This document shows positions 1 to 6,831 of a stretch of DNA of 22,984 bases, in pieces. A program made the translations under genes and the position numbers. Numbering within the stretch: position 1 is the stretch's first letter; each line of letters starts with the position of its first letter. The notes beneath the pieces are model-generated. The model was not told where the DNA came from, made no database searches, and was given only the letters and a program-made list of their open reading frames with translations. The DNA is from a virus: positions 1 through 22,984 of the IMG/VR virus record IMGVR_UViG_3300044765_000256, one strand, 5' to 3'.

Positions 1-225
1 GCGAACGGGAACGGGATGAATTCAGGGAACCCGCAGCGACGCGCCAGCGGATCGGCGGCAACCCTGAGCCAAGCCGGCGGTACACCGCCGGAAGGTGCAG
101 AGACTACCTGAGGGCTACAGCGCCCTTGATAACAGGCTCGAGCGTCCCGCACCCCACCCGCGCGTTGCAAAACGCCGGAGGGTGAAGAGATAGTCCGCGC
201 CAGAGGGAAACCTTTGGACCACGCG
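1..225 (+). ncRNA. Group I self-splicing intron, 3' part, interrupting a tRNA gene
   Basis: The conserved group I core is readable in order. Element P is AATTCAGGGAA (19-29) and element Q is AACCCTGAGCC (60-70); their TCAGGG (22-27) and CCCTGA (62-67) form P4. Element R is GTGCAGAGACTA (95-106) and element S is AGATAGTCC (188-196), and GACTA/TAGTC (102-106 with 191-195) form P7. A hairpin at 200-217 with a GAAA tetraloop (207-210) fits P9. The expected terminal G is at 225, directly before the tRNA 3' exon. The order and small size match the tRNA introns of subgroup IC3, such as the one in Azoarcus tRNA-Ile. The 5' splice site, P1 and part of P3 lie left of the window. There is no sign of a homing endonuclease ORF in the visible part. 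Confidence 0.88.
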
Positions 226-265
226 AATCCCTTGGTTCCAGGTTCGAATCCTGGTGGGCCCACCA
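226..265 (+). tRNA. tRNA 3' exon, probably tRNA-Ile(CAU)
   Basis: This is the 3' half of a tRNA. AA (226-227) fits anticodon-loop positions 37-38 and TCCCT (228-232) the 3' anticodon stem. The five-base variable loop TGGTT follows, then the T stem-loop CCAGG-TTCGAAT-CCTGG (238-254), the acceptor strand TGGGCCC (255-261), discriminator A and an encoded CCA (263-265). The CTTGGT-rich variable region and the acceptor resemble bacterial tRNA-Ile(CAU). A T36 before the intron would suit the U-G pair that group I introns need. The anticodon itself is outside the window, so the amino acid is an inference. It is also the likely phage attachment core. Confidence 0.85.
226..265 (+). other. Probable attL core (tRNA 3' end next to integrase)
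   Basis: An integrase gene of the P4 type begins about 215 bases downstream of the tRNA 3' end and is transcribed away from it. This is the usual arrangement at attL of prophages that use tRNA genes. The exact core cannot be defined because I found no second copy of this sequence in the window; the attR partner should lie further right. Confidence 0.55.
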
Positions 266-397
266 CTTAAGCTTCTCAGCACATCGCGGCAGTTCTCCCG
301 CATCTCACAAAGGTCGTAAATTTCCGGGGAAAACCGCCTACTTTTCCGCAGGACTTCTCACCTCCTCTCATCAAAGCTCACGTCAGCTGGTAGTATC

Positions 398-450
398 TTT
401 GGTGGTACAAATCTGCCGTCTCATACGTCGGCAGGCGAGATACCACCAAA
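398..450. repeat. Nested inverted repeat upstream of the integrase
   Basis: Outer arms TTTGGTGGTA (398-407) and TACCACCAAA (441-450) are perfectly complementary. Inner arms CTGCCG (413-418) and CGGCAG (429-434) are complementary too. The structure lies between attL and the integrase start. It could be an arm-type site, an excisionase or AlpA site, or an operator of the integrase promoter. The rest of 266-481 shows no gene and no convincing promoter. Confidence 0.6.
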
Positions 451-481
451 CGCACTGGAATGAGCGGTACAGGAGCGACAA

Positions 482-1723
482 ATGACGGAGCTGACGGCGG
501 TGGCCGCGAAGAATGCGAAGCCGCGCGACAAGATGTACCGGCTTGCTGCCGGTAAAGGCCTCTATCTACAGGTAATGCCGAACGGCGCAAAGTACTGGCG
601 ACTCAAATATCGGCATTTGAAGAAACAACCGAAGATGATCAGCCTCGGCGTTTTCCCCGAGGTGAGCTTGGCAGATGCACGCACTGAACGTGATCGCCTG
701 CGCCAACTCATTGCATCGGGCATTGATCCAAGCACACAACGTCGGGTAGACCGCCTAGCACGCGAACTCGCGACTGAGAATAGTCTGGAAGCAGTTGCTC
801 GCGCGTGGTTTTCTCAAAAGAGCAGCGATTGGGTGCCTAGCTACTCCAGAGGCGTAGTAAGCAGACTCGAAAACAATGTTTTTCCGTGGCTCGGCTCGAT
901 TCCGGTTAGCGAAGTCACCCCTTCGCAGATCCTGGCTGTCTTGCAACGCATTCATGAGCGCGGCGCAACTGAAACAGCGCACCGTACGCGTAACTATCTG
1001 AGCGAGATATTTCGCTTTGCCATTCGGCAAGAGCTGGCAGAGCGCGATCCAGCCGCGGATGTCGTAGGCGCCATTCCTCAGGCAGAAACAACTCACTTCC
1101 CTACCCTCACCGATCCAACTCAAATTGGCGAACTGCTGCGTGCCATAGATGGATATCGCGGCACCCACATCACACGCTATGCCCTCAAGCTTGCCCCGCT
1201 AGTGTTCACTCGCCCCGGGGAGATGCGTTATGCCGAATGGAGCGAGGTAGATCTGGCACGAGCCATCTGGACTGTGCCGGGCGTCAGACTAAAGATGCGC
1301 AAAGCCAAGAAAGCAAAAGCGGAGCCTCATATCGTCCCGTTGAGTCGCCAGGCAGTACAGCTCCTGAAAGAGCTTCATGCTTTGACCGGTGCTGGTCGAT
1401 ATCTATTTCCTGGAGAGCGCTCAGCGCTCCGGCCCATGTCAGAAAACACTGTTAACGGTGCTTTGCACGCGCTCGGATTCAAAGGACTGATCGTTACGCA
1501 TGGCTTCCGCCACATGGCCAGTACCGCATTGAACGAGGCGGGATGGGATCAAGATGCAATCGAGCGGCAACTCGCACACAAGGATCGAAACCGCGTGCGC
1601 GGGATCTATAACAAAGCCCAGTACATAGCTGAGCGTAAAAAGATGATGCAAGCGTGGGCCGATTATTTGGACAAGCTACGCGCGGGCGAAGTACTAGTCC
1701 CCCGAGAACTTAAGGCCGCGTAA
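482..1723 (+). CDS. int: Tyrosine recombinase, P4-type prophage integrase
   Basis: This 413-residue protein catalyses integration and excision of the prophage at the adjacent tRNA. The N-terminal part (about residues 1-90, with GKGLYLQV and YRHLKKQPKMISLG) matches the arm-binding DUF4102 domain of P4-type integrases. A core-binding domain follows at about 100-190. The C-terminal catalytic domain carries R244 (TRPGE), H340 and R343 (HGFRH), H366 (LAHKD) and nucleophile Y376 (GIYNKAQY), so all key residues are present. AGGAG lies a few bases before the ATG at 482. The length is normal for the family and there is no sign of decay. A strong hairpin follows the stop. The family is clear; the target site is inferred from position. 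Confidence 0.95.
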   Translation: MTELTAVAAKNAKPRDKMYRLAAGKGLYLQVMPNGAKYWRLKYRHLKKQPKMISLGVFPEVSLADARTERDRLRQLIASGIDPSTQRRVDRLARELATENSLEAVARAWFSQKSSDWVPSYSRGVVSRLENNVFPWLGSIPVSEVTPSQILAVLQRIHERGATETAHRTRNYLSEIFRFAIRQELAERDPAADVVGAIPQAETTHFPTLTDPTQIGELLRAIDGYRGTHITRYALKLAPLVFTRPGEMRYAEWSEVDLARAIWTVPGVRLKMRKAKKAKAEPHIVPLSRQAVQLLKELHALTGAGRYLFPGERSALRPMSENTVNGALHALGFKGLIVTHGFRHMASTALNEAGWDQDAIERQLAHKDRNRVRGIYNKAQYIAERKKMMQAWADYLDKLRAGEVLVPRELKAA

Positions 1724-1724
1724 T

Positions 1725-1751
1725 CGGGCGACCATTCGAGATGGTCGCCCG
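1725..1751 (+). terminator. Hairpin after the integrase gene
   Basis: CGGGCGACCAT (1725-1735) and ATGGTCGCCCG (1741-1751) form an 11-bp perfect stem with a five-base loop, starting two bases after the integrase stop. The T tract is poor, so it may be only partly intrinsic. It also separates the convergent gene that ends at 1763. Confidence 0.6.
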
Positions 1752-1762
1752 TTAACACGCTC

Positions 1763-1999
1763 TTACTCGCCGCTAAGCAATCGCAGCAACAGATCAGCGC
1801 GAGCCTTGAGGTCTGCGCTGATCACATCCAGAAGCTGATAGGTGGCATCAGGGTGTAACACGTTTCGCCGCATGCCTTCGGCGATGCCCGTGGAAGCCAC
1901 GTCGAGCGCATCGATGCGCTGACGTAAGGCTTCCACGTGACGAATCAGCTCCGCGGCGGGCGTGATCAATTCCGTAAGATGGTGAGCCATCAAGATCAT
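1763..1999 (-). CDS. Small phage protein of unknown function (78 aa)
   Basis: I do not recognise this protein. The start is set at ATG 1999 because CAGGGAAAACACC gives a Shine-Dalgarno site just before it; a longer in-frame reading to 2068 has no such support. The product (MILMAHHLTEL...) has no membrane segment or cysteines. It looks almost entirely helical, with heptad-like leucines and isoleucines in the first half and a LLLRLLSGE end. It lies downstream of, and in the same direction as, the primase gene, 172 bases away, so it could be the last gene of the early leftward operon. It converges on the integrase. Confidence 0.6.
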   Translation of the reverse strand: MILMAHHLTELITPAAELIRHVEALRQRIDALDVASTGIAEGMRRNVLHPDATYQLLDVISADLKARADLLLRLLSGE

Positions 2000-2034
2000 G
2001 GTGTTTTCCCTGTTTTGACTAATCTGTGGGACAG

Positions 2035-2063
2035 CTCGGCGGCGCGACACGCCGAGTTTGTTT
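2035..2063 (+). terminator. Possible intrinsic terminator
   Basis: CTCGGCG (2035-2041) and CGCCGAG (2050-2056) form a seven-base stem with an eight-base loop, followed by TTTGTTT. In this orientation it would stop rightward transcripts before they run into the antisense of the primase gene. The rest of 2000-2171 shows no further feature. Confidence 0.4.
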
Positions 2064-2171
2064 CGCAAAAAAATGGCGCGCCAGAATATCAGTCAACGCA
2101 CCACAGACAAGTCATTTCAGGCCACATTGGTCTTTTGCTGCACGATCACGTTTGCTTCGTACCGTAACGCA

Positions 2172-4862
2172 TCAATCATGCACGTTCGATGCTGCGCGCT
2201 CTCGACGAAACACCCAGCACTTCACCGATGCACCGCGACCTTCCGCGATACGGATGCCGCTGTTGACCGTGCGATAGGCGACAAACTTGCGCGCACGACT
2301 CTCGGGGAGCAGTCGCTTCAACTCGCTGTGCGCCGGCACGCGCAACCCGAACTGCGTCGCGCGGCTCTGAAACTCCGGCAAGCTCACCGCAATCAAGTCA
2401 TCGTCCCGGCTGTGATTGAGCTTCTCACCCTGGTCGGTGTCGTTGAGGTGATCGAACAGTTCCCAGAACTCCTGCACGACCGGATGATCGGCGTTGATGG
2501 CCTGTTGCCGGTCCACCGCCATCTGCGTTAGCAGATTGAACGCTGCGCGCTTCTGCTCGGCCGTGATCGGTACGACGTGTTCCAGCGCATCCACCAGCGC
2601 CATGATCTGCGCGTGGTTCTTGCAGATGCGCACGCTTTTGAGGTTGGGGTGCGCCTTGAGCATGGCTTCGTAGCCCGGTGCGAACTCCGCCATGGTGGCC
2701 AGAATCTTCGTTTCCCGCCGCACCGCCGCCAGAATGAACCCGCTCACCTGTTCGATCGGCCAGTTTTCCAGCGCTTTGCCCGAATGGCTGCCTTCGGCGC
2801 TGTGGCCGCTCTTATCGAACTTCAGATGCACAATGCGCTGTAGCACCGCGTCGCTGGCATCCACCACGGCGTTCTGGCTGATCACCACGCTGCCGCGGAA
2901 CGGTGGTTCATAAGTTTCGTTGCCGGCGCTTTTGAGGCCGCGTGCGCGGCCGATGCGCCCGTTGTAGAGGGGCTTCAATTCATCCCAATCGAACTGCTTG
3001 GCATGCAGTTTGTCCGAGCCGTTGGAGCGATCCGCTTCGATCATGACCATGGGGAGGTTGCCCACTTGGCCAAACGTGCGCGTGCGGCCGGCGAGCGTGC
3101 TCTTGGTGGGGTCGATGCCTTCGTGCTCCGGACGTCCGAGCAGCTTCCACAGGAATTCCAGCAGCGTGGTCTTGCCGGCGCCGGCTTCGCCGATGACTTC
3201 CAGGAAGGGATAGCTCTTGTCGCGCGCGCGGATCTGTTCGGCGAACAGGCTGCCTAGCCAAAAGGCCAGCGTCACCAGGCCTTTCACACCGAAGGCGGTC
3301 CACAGGTGTGTGAACCACGCATCGGTGTACTCGGCGCGGCTGGTGTTGATCTCCAGCTTCATCGACTGCAGCAAGCTCTTGATGTTGAGCTTGCCGATTT
3401 CGAAGTAGTCCTCGCTGTTGAGCTCGTACAGTGCACCGTCCTTCACCGCGACATCGCCCAGCACGTAAGTACTGTGTTCCTTGCTGTAGCCGATGAAGTC
3501 GATGGTCTCGACTGTCTTGATGCCGGCGAGCTGCTCCTCCATCAGGCGCATCAACTGCTGCGTGTTGCCGGTGAATAGGCCGCCGGGGCAGATGCTGGCC
3601 AGCCGTTTGCCAAACTCGGCCGCCGCCATGATCTGGCCGCCGGTAAAGGTGTTCTTGACGGCCGGACGGTCGTCGGGCTGGTTCACGCGGAAGTAGTACC
3701 AGCTTTCGTCCGTGATGTCGTTGCGCTGGTAATACAGCGCACGCGGGTAACAGGTGCTGATCGGCATGACCGCGTTGCACTCCTGCAAAGCCGCGTCCTT
3801 GATCTCGTCCTCGCTGAGGCCGTTGTCCTTGTCCTCGAGCGTCTCACGCGCCTTGGCGTATTTGCCGAGGTCCAGCTTGAACCACCATAGGCGATTCCCG
3901 AACTCGAACGGGAACTCGGCCTTGTTCGCGCGGTTGTAGACGAGCAGCGCCTTTTCGCTCGGCGTGCGCGCGATCAGCAGCGCACCTTCGTGCAGGTAGT
4001 CCTTGAGATGCTCCGGATTCAGCCGGTCGCGCTGGTGCAGGTCGTTCCAGTCGATTTTGCCACGGCCGTTCTGCTTGATCTGTGCCGCCTTGCAGTCCCA
4101 GCCTTGTTGACGGGCCTGCTTCGCCCATTTGCGGATATAGCGCTGGCCCGCGCCATCGTTGTCGACGCCATCCGTGTCGAGCGCCCATACCAGCGTGGGA
4201 CGATGTCCGGCGCGCAGCGTCGCCAGTTGCTCCAGCGCGCGATGCGGGTAGTTGTTGCAGGAGAGCGCCGCCACCGCGGGAAGGCCGTGCAGCCACAGCG
4301 CAATGGCATCGAAGATACCCTCAACGATCCACACCTCGTCGACCACTGAGAGATCCAGCTTCGGCGGTGCCCACCAATGACCGGCATGCTGGCTGCCATA
4401 ATTGAAGCGTGCCTTCTTCTTGCCAAACCGCTGCGGGCGGTCGATCAAGCGTTCCCAGTAACCACCACCGGGCAGCGCAAACCGGACCGTCGCCGTGCTG
4501 GCGTCCAGCTCGCGATCGACATAGCTTTCCTGCGTATAGCAGCCGCGCAAGCGCGCGATATCAAAGCCACGCGCGTGGGTGAGGTAGGCATCGGCCGCGG
4601 CATGCGGGTGCGTCGCGGTGACCTGGAAGCGCTCCGACCAACTCTCAAAGAGGTCGGCGTACAGATCCTTGACGTGCCCTTCCCAGCCGCATTTGTTCTC
4701 GCGGCCGCACCGCACCACCCATGGATGCTCCGCATTGGCGTAGAGCTCCTTCTTGCCGCAGTGGGGGCAGCGGCCTTCCTGCAGCCATTTGCCCTCCTTG
4801 TCCTTGAACGCATAGTCCCGGAGCAAACGCTGGGTGATGTCCTGGTGCAGCGTTGTGTTCAT
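2172..4862 (-). CDS. Phage replication primase-helicase (zinc finger, Toprim, P-loop ATPase)
   Basis: This 896-residue protein probably starts prophage DNA replication by priming and unwinding. A CHC2-like zinc ribbon uses C32, C35, C52 and C58. A Toprim domain follows with E181 (WIVEGIFDA) and D229/D231 (ALDTDG). A long linker leads to a P-loop ATPase with Walker A GEAGAGKT (558-565), Walker B VMIEAD (606-611), a sensor-like SQN (662-664) and a possible arginine finger in LQRIVHL (about 674-680). The start is ATG 4862, preceded by GAGG; it overlaps the stop of the AlpA gene as ATGA, implying translational coupling. It takes the place that gpA occupies in P2, but the architecture is of the P4-alpha or TOPRIM primase kind, not a rolling-circle nickase. 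Confidence 0.88.
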   Translation of the reverse strand: MNTTLHQDITQRLLRDYAFKDKEGKWLQEGRCPHCGKKELYANAEHPWVVRCGRENKCGWEGHVKDLYADLFESWSERFQVTATHPHAAADAYLTHARGFDIARLRGCYTQESYVDRELDASTATVRFALPGGGYWERLIDRPQRFGKKKARFNYGSQHAGHWWAPPKLDLSVVDEVWIVEGIFDAIALWLHGLPAVAALSCNNYPHRALEQLATLRAGHRPTLVWALDTDGVDNDGAGQRYIRKWAKQARQQGWDCKAAQIKQNGRGKIDWNDLHQRDRLNPEHLKDYLHEGALLIARTPSEKALLVYNRANKAEFPFEFGNRLWWFKLDLGKYAKARETLEDKDNGLSEDEIKDAALQECNAVMPISTCYPRALYYQRNDITDESWYYFRVNQPDDRPAVKNTFTGGQIMAAAEFGKRLASICPGGLFTGNTQQLMRLMEEQLAGIKTVETIDFIGYSKEHSTYVLGDVAVKDGALYELNSEDYFEIGKLNIKSLLQSMKLEINTSRAEYTDAWFTHLWTAFGVKGLVTLAFWLGSLFAEQIRARDKSYPFLEVIGEAGAGKTTLLEFLWKLLGRPEHEGIDPTKSTLAGRTRTFGQVGNLPMVMIEADRSNGSDKLHAKQFDWDELKPLYNGRIGRARGLKSAGNETYEPPFRGSVVISQNAVVDASDAVLQRIVHLKFDKSGHSAEGSHSGKALENWPIEQVSGFILAAVRRETKILATMAEFAPGYEAMLKAHPNLKSVRICKNHAQIMALVDALEHVVPITAEQKRAAFNLLTQMAVDRQQAINADHPVVQEFWELFDHLNDTDQGEKLNHSRDDDLIAVSLPEFQSRATQFGLRVPAHSELKRLLPESRARKFVAYRTVNSGIRIAEGRGASVKCWVFRRERAASNVHD

Positions 4863-5083
4863 ACGCCCTCGCCGCGTGCTGCGATCCAGGCGTTGATGGC
4901 ACTCTCGCGCCATCCCACCGCTTTGCTGCCCAGTTGGACGGCGCGCGGGAAATCACCGCTCGCCATCTGCCGATAGATCGTGGCGGTCGACAGACCGCAC
5001 CGCTCCCGCACCCGCGGCAGGCGCAGGATGCGATCGTGCGGCGCCGGTGTGGCCAGCGCGGGCTGCTCGGCGGTCCCGCTCAC
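4859..5083 (-). CDS. AlpA/Cox-type DNA-binding regulator
   Basis: This 74-residue protein belongs to the AlpA (MerR-like winged helix) family, which in prophages acts as excisionase or early regulator. Residues 19-70 read as the family pattern: ILRLPRVRERCGLSTATIYR, then GDFPRAVQLGSKAVGW and AINAWIAAR. The start is GTG 5083, which shares bases with the stop of the upstream gene (GTGA) and has GGGAG about eight bases before it. The stop overlaps the primase ATG (ATGA). A longer in-frame reading to 5377 is only the shadow of the upstream gene. Likely roles are Cox-like control of integrase directionality or of the early promoter; the precise one is not shown. Confidence 0.85.
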   Translation of the reverse strand: MSGTAEQPALATPAPHDRILRLPRVRERCGLSTATIYRQMASGDFPRAVQLGSKAVGWRESAINAWIAARGEGV

Positions 5084-5331
5084 GGTTCGGCTCCCGCTGA
5101 CGGAGGCGCGTCCTGTTGTGCCTGGACAGCGCGGTAGTGGTGCGCCGCCGCGATCAGCGCACTGCCGACGGCGATGGCCTGGTCGAGGGACAGGTAGATG
5201 CCGGCGGGGCCGGCATGCAGCGCCACGGGATGCCGTGTGTCCGTGAACGCGCTGGTGGTGATGTCGAGTTGGCCATCGGTCAGTGCGACGGTCGTGTGGC
5301 TGGACAACGCGGGAACGAGTTGATTGCGCAT
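5080..5331 (-). CDS. Small early-operon protein of unknown function (83 aa)
   Basis: I do not recognise this product. Its ATG at 5331 lies eight bases after the stop of the upstream gene and has AGGGCGAGC before it, and its stop overlaps the AlpA start (GTGA). The tight packing supports a real gene. The sequence begins MRNQLVPALSS, includes a stretch that looks beta-rich (TVALTDGQLDITTSAF) and then a helical region (LDQAIAVGSALIAAAHHYRAVQ). There is no signal peptide, and no obvious motif. It is probably an accessory replication or regulatory protein, judged from position alone. Confidence 0.7.
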   Translation of the reverse strand: MRNQLVPALSSHTTVALTDGQLDITTSAFTDTRHPVALHAGPAGIYLSLDQAIAVGSALIAAAHHYRAVQAQQDAPPSAGAEP

Positions 5332-5339
5332 GCTCGCCC

Positions 5340-5681
5340 TCAATGCGTCGTCGCCACGGTTTCGTGCCGCGCGGCATGCTCGCGGGCGAGACGAATCAGA
5401 TCGGCCGCGGTAAAGGCCATGCGGGCGCGCGTCACCGGGTCCACGACGAACACGGCAAAGCTCGTGCTGTGGGTGAGGTCGATGTGCGCTTTGGTGGCGC
5501 GCGTATCGACCTCGCCCAGCGCCTGCAGCGCAATGATGTGCACGCGTTCGACGGTGACGCCCTGCTCTTGGAGGTGCTGGGCGCAGCGCCCGATCAGGTA
5601 GTGGCGATCGTGCGCCAGGTGCTCGGCCTGGTGGGCGAGCAGGTAGCCGATGGCCACCTCGTGCAGTTTGGTCTGCGACAT
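5340..5681 (-). CDS. Early-operon protein of unknown function (113 aa)
   Basis: I do not recognise this product. The start is ATG 5681 with GGAGAG about ten bases upstream. The N-terminal half is histidine-rich and helical (MSQTKLHEVAIGYLLAHQAEHLAHDRHYLIGRCAQHL when read in pieces). The middle contains ALGEVDTRATKAHIDLTHST and a short hydrophobic strand FAVFVVDPVTRARM, followed by a final helix (AADLIRLAREHAARH). The gene lies 33 bases after the Ogr-like gene and eight before the next one, in the early leftward operon. The coding frame is well supported by packing and ribosome binding site. Function is unknown. Confidence 0.7.
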   Translation of the reverse strand: MSQTKLHEVAIGYLLAHQAEHLAHDRHYLIGRCAQHLQEQGVTVERVHIIALQALGEVDTRATKAHIDLTHSTSFAVFVVDPVTRARMAFTAADLIRLAREHAARHETVATTH

Positions 5682-5714
5682 GGTGAAGTCTCTCCAGGTT
5701 GTGGGGGGAAGGCG

Positions 5715-6002
5715 TTAGCCGGCCGACGCCGGCTCCGTGCGGCTGGCCGCACGCGAGGCGGCCAGCGGAATGCAGATGGCGGGGTTCGGGATGTCGCTGG
5801 GGCACAGCGTGCGGATGGCTTCGAGCCCGGCCACCCAGATGTGCCCGCAGGCATCGTTCTGGCACTCGAAGCGGACCTCGCGGTACGTCGGCGTCAGCAG
5901 GTCGCTGCTGCGCGCGCGGGCGAAGCTCAGGCAATGCGGGCACTTCACCCTGAAGCGGCTCTCGCGCCTTGCGGATTCTGAACGGGGCGGGTGACGGGTC
6001 AT
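5715..6002 (-). CDS. ogr: Ogr/Delta-family zinc-finger late transcription activator
   Basis: This 95-residue protein has the metal-binding pattern of the P2 Ogr and P4 Delta activators: C21-x2-C24, 22 residues, then C47-x4-C52 (KCPHCLSFARARSSD and FECQNDACGHIW). In P2, Ogr contacts RNA polymerase alpha and switches on late structural genes from dyad sites upstream of their promoters. The start is ATG 6002, overlapping the upstream stop (ATGA). The N-terminal extension (about 17 residues, rich in arginine) is longer than in P2 Ogr. Unlike in P2, where ogr follows gene D, it sits here in the early operon. Candidate targets are the dyads at 17092-17111 and 21746-21765. Family assignment is firm; the targets are inferred. 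Confidence 0.82.
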   Translation of the reverse strand: MTRHPPRSESARRESRFRVKCPHCLSFARARSSDLLTPTYREVRFECQNDACGHIWVAGLEAIRTLCPSDIPNPAICIPLAASRAASRTEPASAG

Positions 6003-6247
6003 GCGTGATTCACTCCCCGCACCGTATTCATGCACCCCGCAGGGGTCGGCACAGCCGCTGCACGCTCGTAGCTTTCCAGGCCGCGCAGGTACATCTGGCG
6101 GGCAAAGGCGGCGCTGGAGCAGTCATTCCGGCGAACATGGGCATCGTGACGGGCGCGCTCGGGGGCGAGCAGGCGCAGGGCGATGGCCTTCTTGGTGACC
6201 CCTCGCGGGGCATAGCGAACGGGTGATAGGCGCGGGCTCGGCATGGG
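5999..6247 (-). CDS. First gene of the early leftward operon, unknown function (82 aa)
   Basis: I do not recognise this product. The reading frame ends at 5999, overlapping the Ogr-like start as ATGA, and runs back to the divergent control region. ATG 6247 is the best start because it lies downstream of the proposed early promoter (-10 at 6280-6285); a GTG at 6328 would lie upstream of that promoter. The Shine-Dalgarno (GAGG) is about 12 bases away, which is weak. The protein is basic, with a helical stretch KKAIALRLLAPERARHDAHVR. It could be an early regulator or simply a leader cistron. Start and function are uncertain. Confidence 0.55.
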   Translation of the reverse strand, partial: PMPSPRLSPVRYAPRGVTKKAIALRLLAPERARHDAHVRRNDCSSAAFARQMYLRGLESYERAAAVPTPAGCMNTVRGVNHA

Positions 6248-6276
6248 GTACGATGGCCTCAATGTGTCACACAATT

Positions 6277-6336
6277 CGCAGAATACACGCAAATTGCGTG
6301 ATTGCAATACGCGATCCGCAGGATTCACGCAAAATG
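6277..6336. promoter_or_regulatory. Lysis-lysogeny control region: early promoter and operators
   Basis: On the - strand, TTGCAA (6307-6302) and TATTCT (6285-6280), spaced by 16 bases, form a plausible -35/-10 pair for the early operon. The palindrome CACGCAAATTGCGTG (6286-6300) fills the space between them, an ideal place for a repressor. A 20-base direct repeat with 17 matches, CGCAGAATACACGCAAATTG (6277-6296) and CGCAGGATTCACGCAAAATG (6317-6336), spans both sides, 40 bases apart. The repressor gene starts at 6350 on the other strand. Binding is inferred from position and symmetry. Confidence 0.65.
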
Positions 6337-6349
6337 AAGGGAGAGGCAG

Positions 6350-6748
6350 GTGGCCGAAGTTGAAGCAGCACCGATCATTGACCGGATGCAGGAAGTGATC
6401 GGCGTACGCACCGATATCGCGCTAGGGCAACATTTTGGCTACGGCACTAGCACCGTCAGCGGCTGGCGCAACCGCAACAAGGTGCCCTACGAGGAATGCA
6501 TGATCCTTGCAAAGCACAAGGGCGTGAGCCTGGACTGGCTGCTGCTTGGGGTTGGCCCCATGCATGGCGACGCAGCCGCCGCGCCGCTTATCGAAGGCAG
6601 TGGTGACCCGCGCATGCAGCGGATGGCCGGCTTCCTGTCCCACTGGAACGCCACGCACAACGAAGACGAAAAAGCTTGGTTGGAAATGCAGCTTGCTCGC
6701 TCGATACCCGAATATGCGGAGTGGGTGGCCACACGAGGAAAGTCCTAA
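6350..6748 (+). CDS. CI-type phage repressor with helix-turn-helix
   Basis: This 132-residue protein probably maintains lysogeny by blocking the divergent early promoter. The N-terminal half fits the phage CI repressor HTH family: IIDRMQEVIGVRTDIALGQ, then HFGYGTSTVSGWRNRNKVPY as the recognition region and ECMILAKHKGVSLDWLLLG as the closing helix with the typical DWLL.G end. The remaining 60 residues are a short helical tail; there is no LexA-like autoprotease domain, so induction by RecA cleavage is unlikely and P2/186-like control fits better. GTG 6350 is the start, after AGGGAGAGG. The proposed operators lie 15-75 bases upstream. Confidence 0.85.
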   Translation: MAEVEAAPIIDRMQEVIGVRTDIALGQHFGYGTSTVSGWRNRNKVPYEECMILAKHKGVSLDWLLLGVGPMHGDAAAAPLIEGSGDPRMQRMAGFLSHWNATHNEDEKAWLEMQLARSIPEYAEWVATRGKS

Positions 6749-6774
6749 CTCGCTTGCAGCAGGGGTCGGTCTCT

Positions 6775-6794
6775 CTATCGGTGAGACTCGATAG
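6775..6794. promoter_or_regulatory. Inverted repeat upstream of the toxin-antitoxin pair
   Basis: CTATCG (6775-6780) and CGATAG (6789-6794) are inverted, eight bases apart, in the 83-base gap between the repressor stop and the antitoxin start. It could be an operator for the pair. No clear -35/-10 pair was found in the gap, so the genes may also be read from the repressor transcript. Confidence 0.3.
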
Positions 6795-6831
6795 TGATCA
6801 AATGTGTCGCAGTGGATCAGGGAGCGTAACC

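Noticed and set aside
1-225. Group II intron or riboswitch at the left edge
   Set aside because: The P, Q, R and S core and the tRNA junction fit group I; there is no domain V motif or reverse-transcriptase frame.
2980-3780. Open frame of 266 codons on the - strand
   Set aside because: It is an alternative frame within the primase-helicase gene, rich in Arg, His and Gln, without a ribosome binding site.
6328-6330. GTG start for the first early gene, giving 109 residues
   Set aside because: It lies upstream of the proposed -10 element of its own promoter, so the extra residues would not be transcribed.
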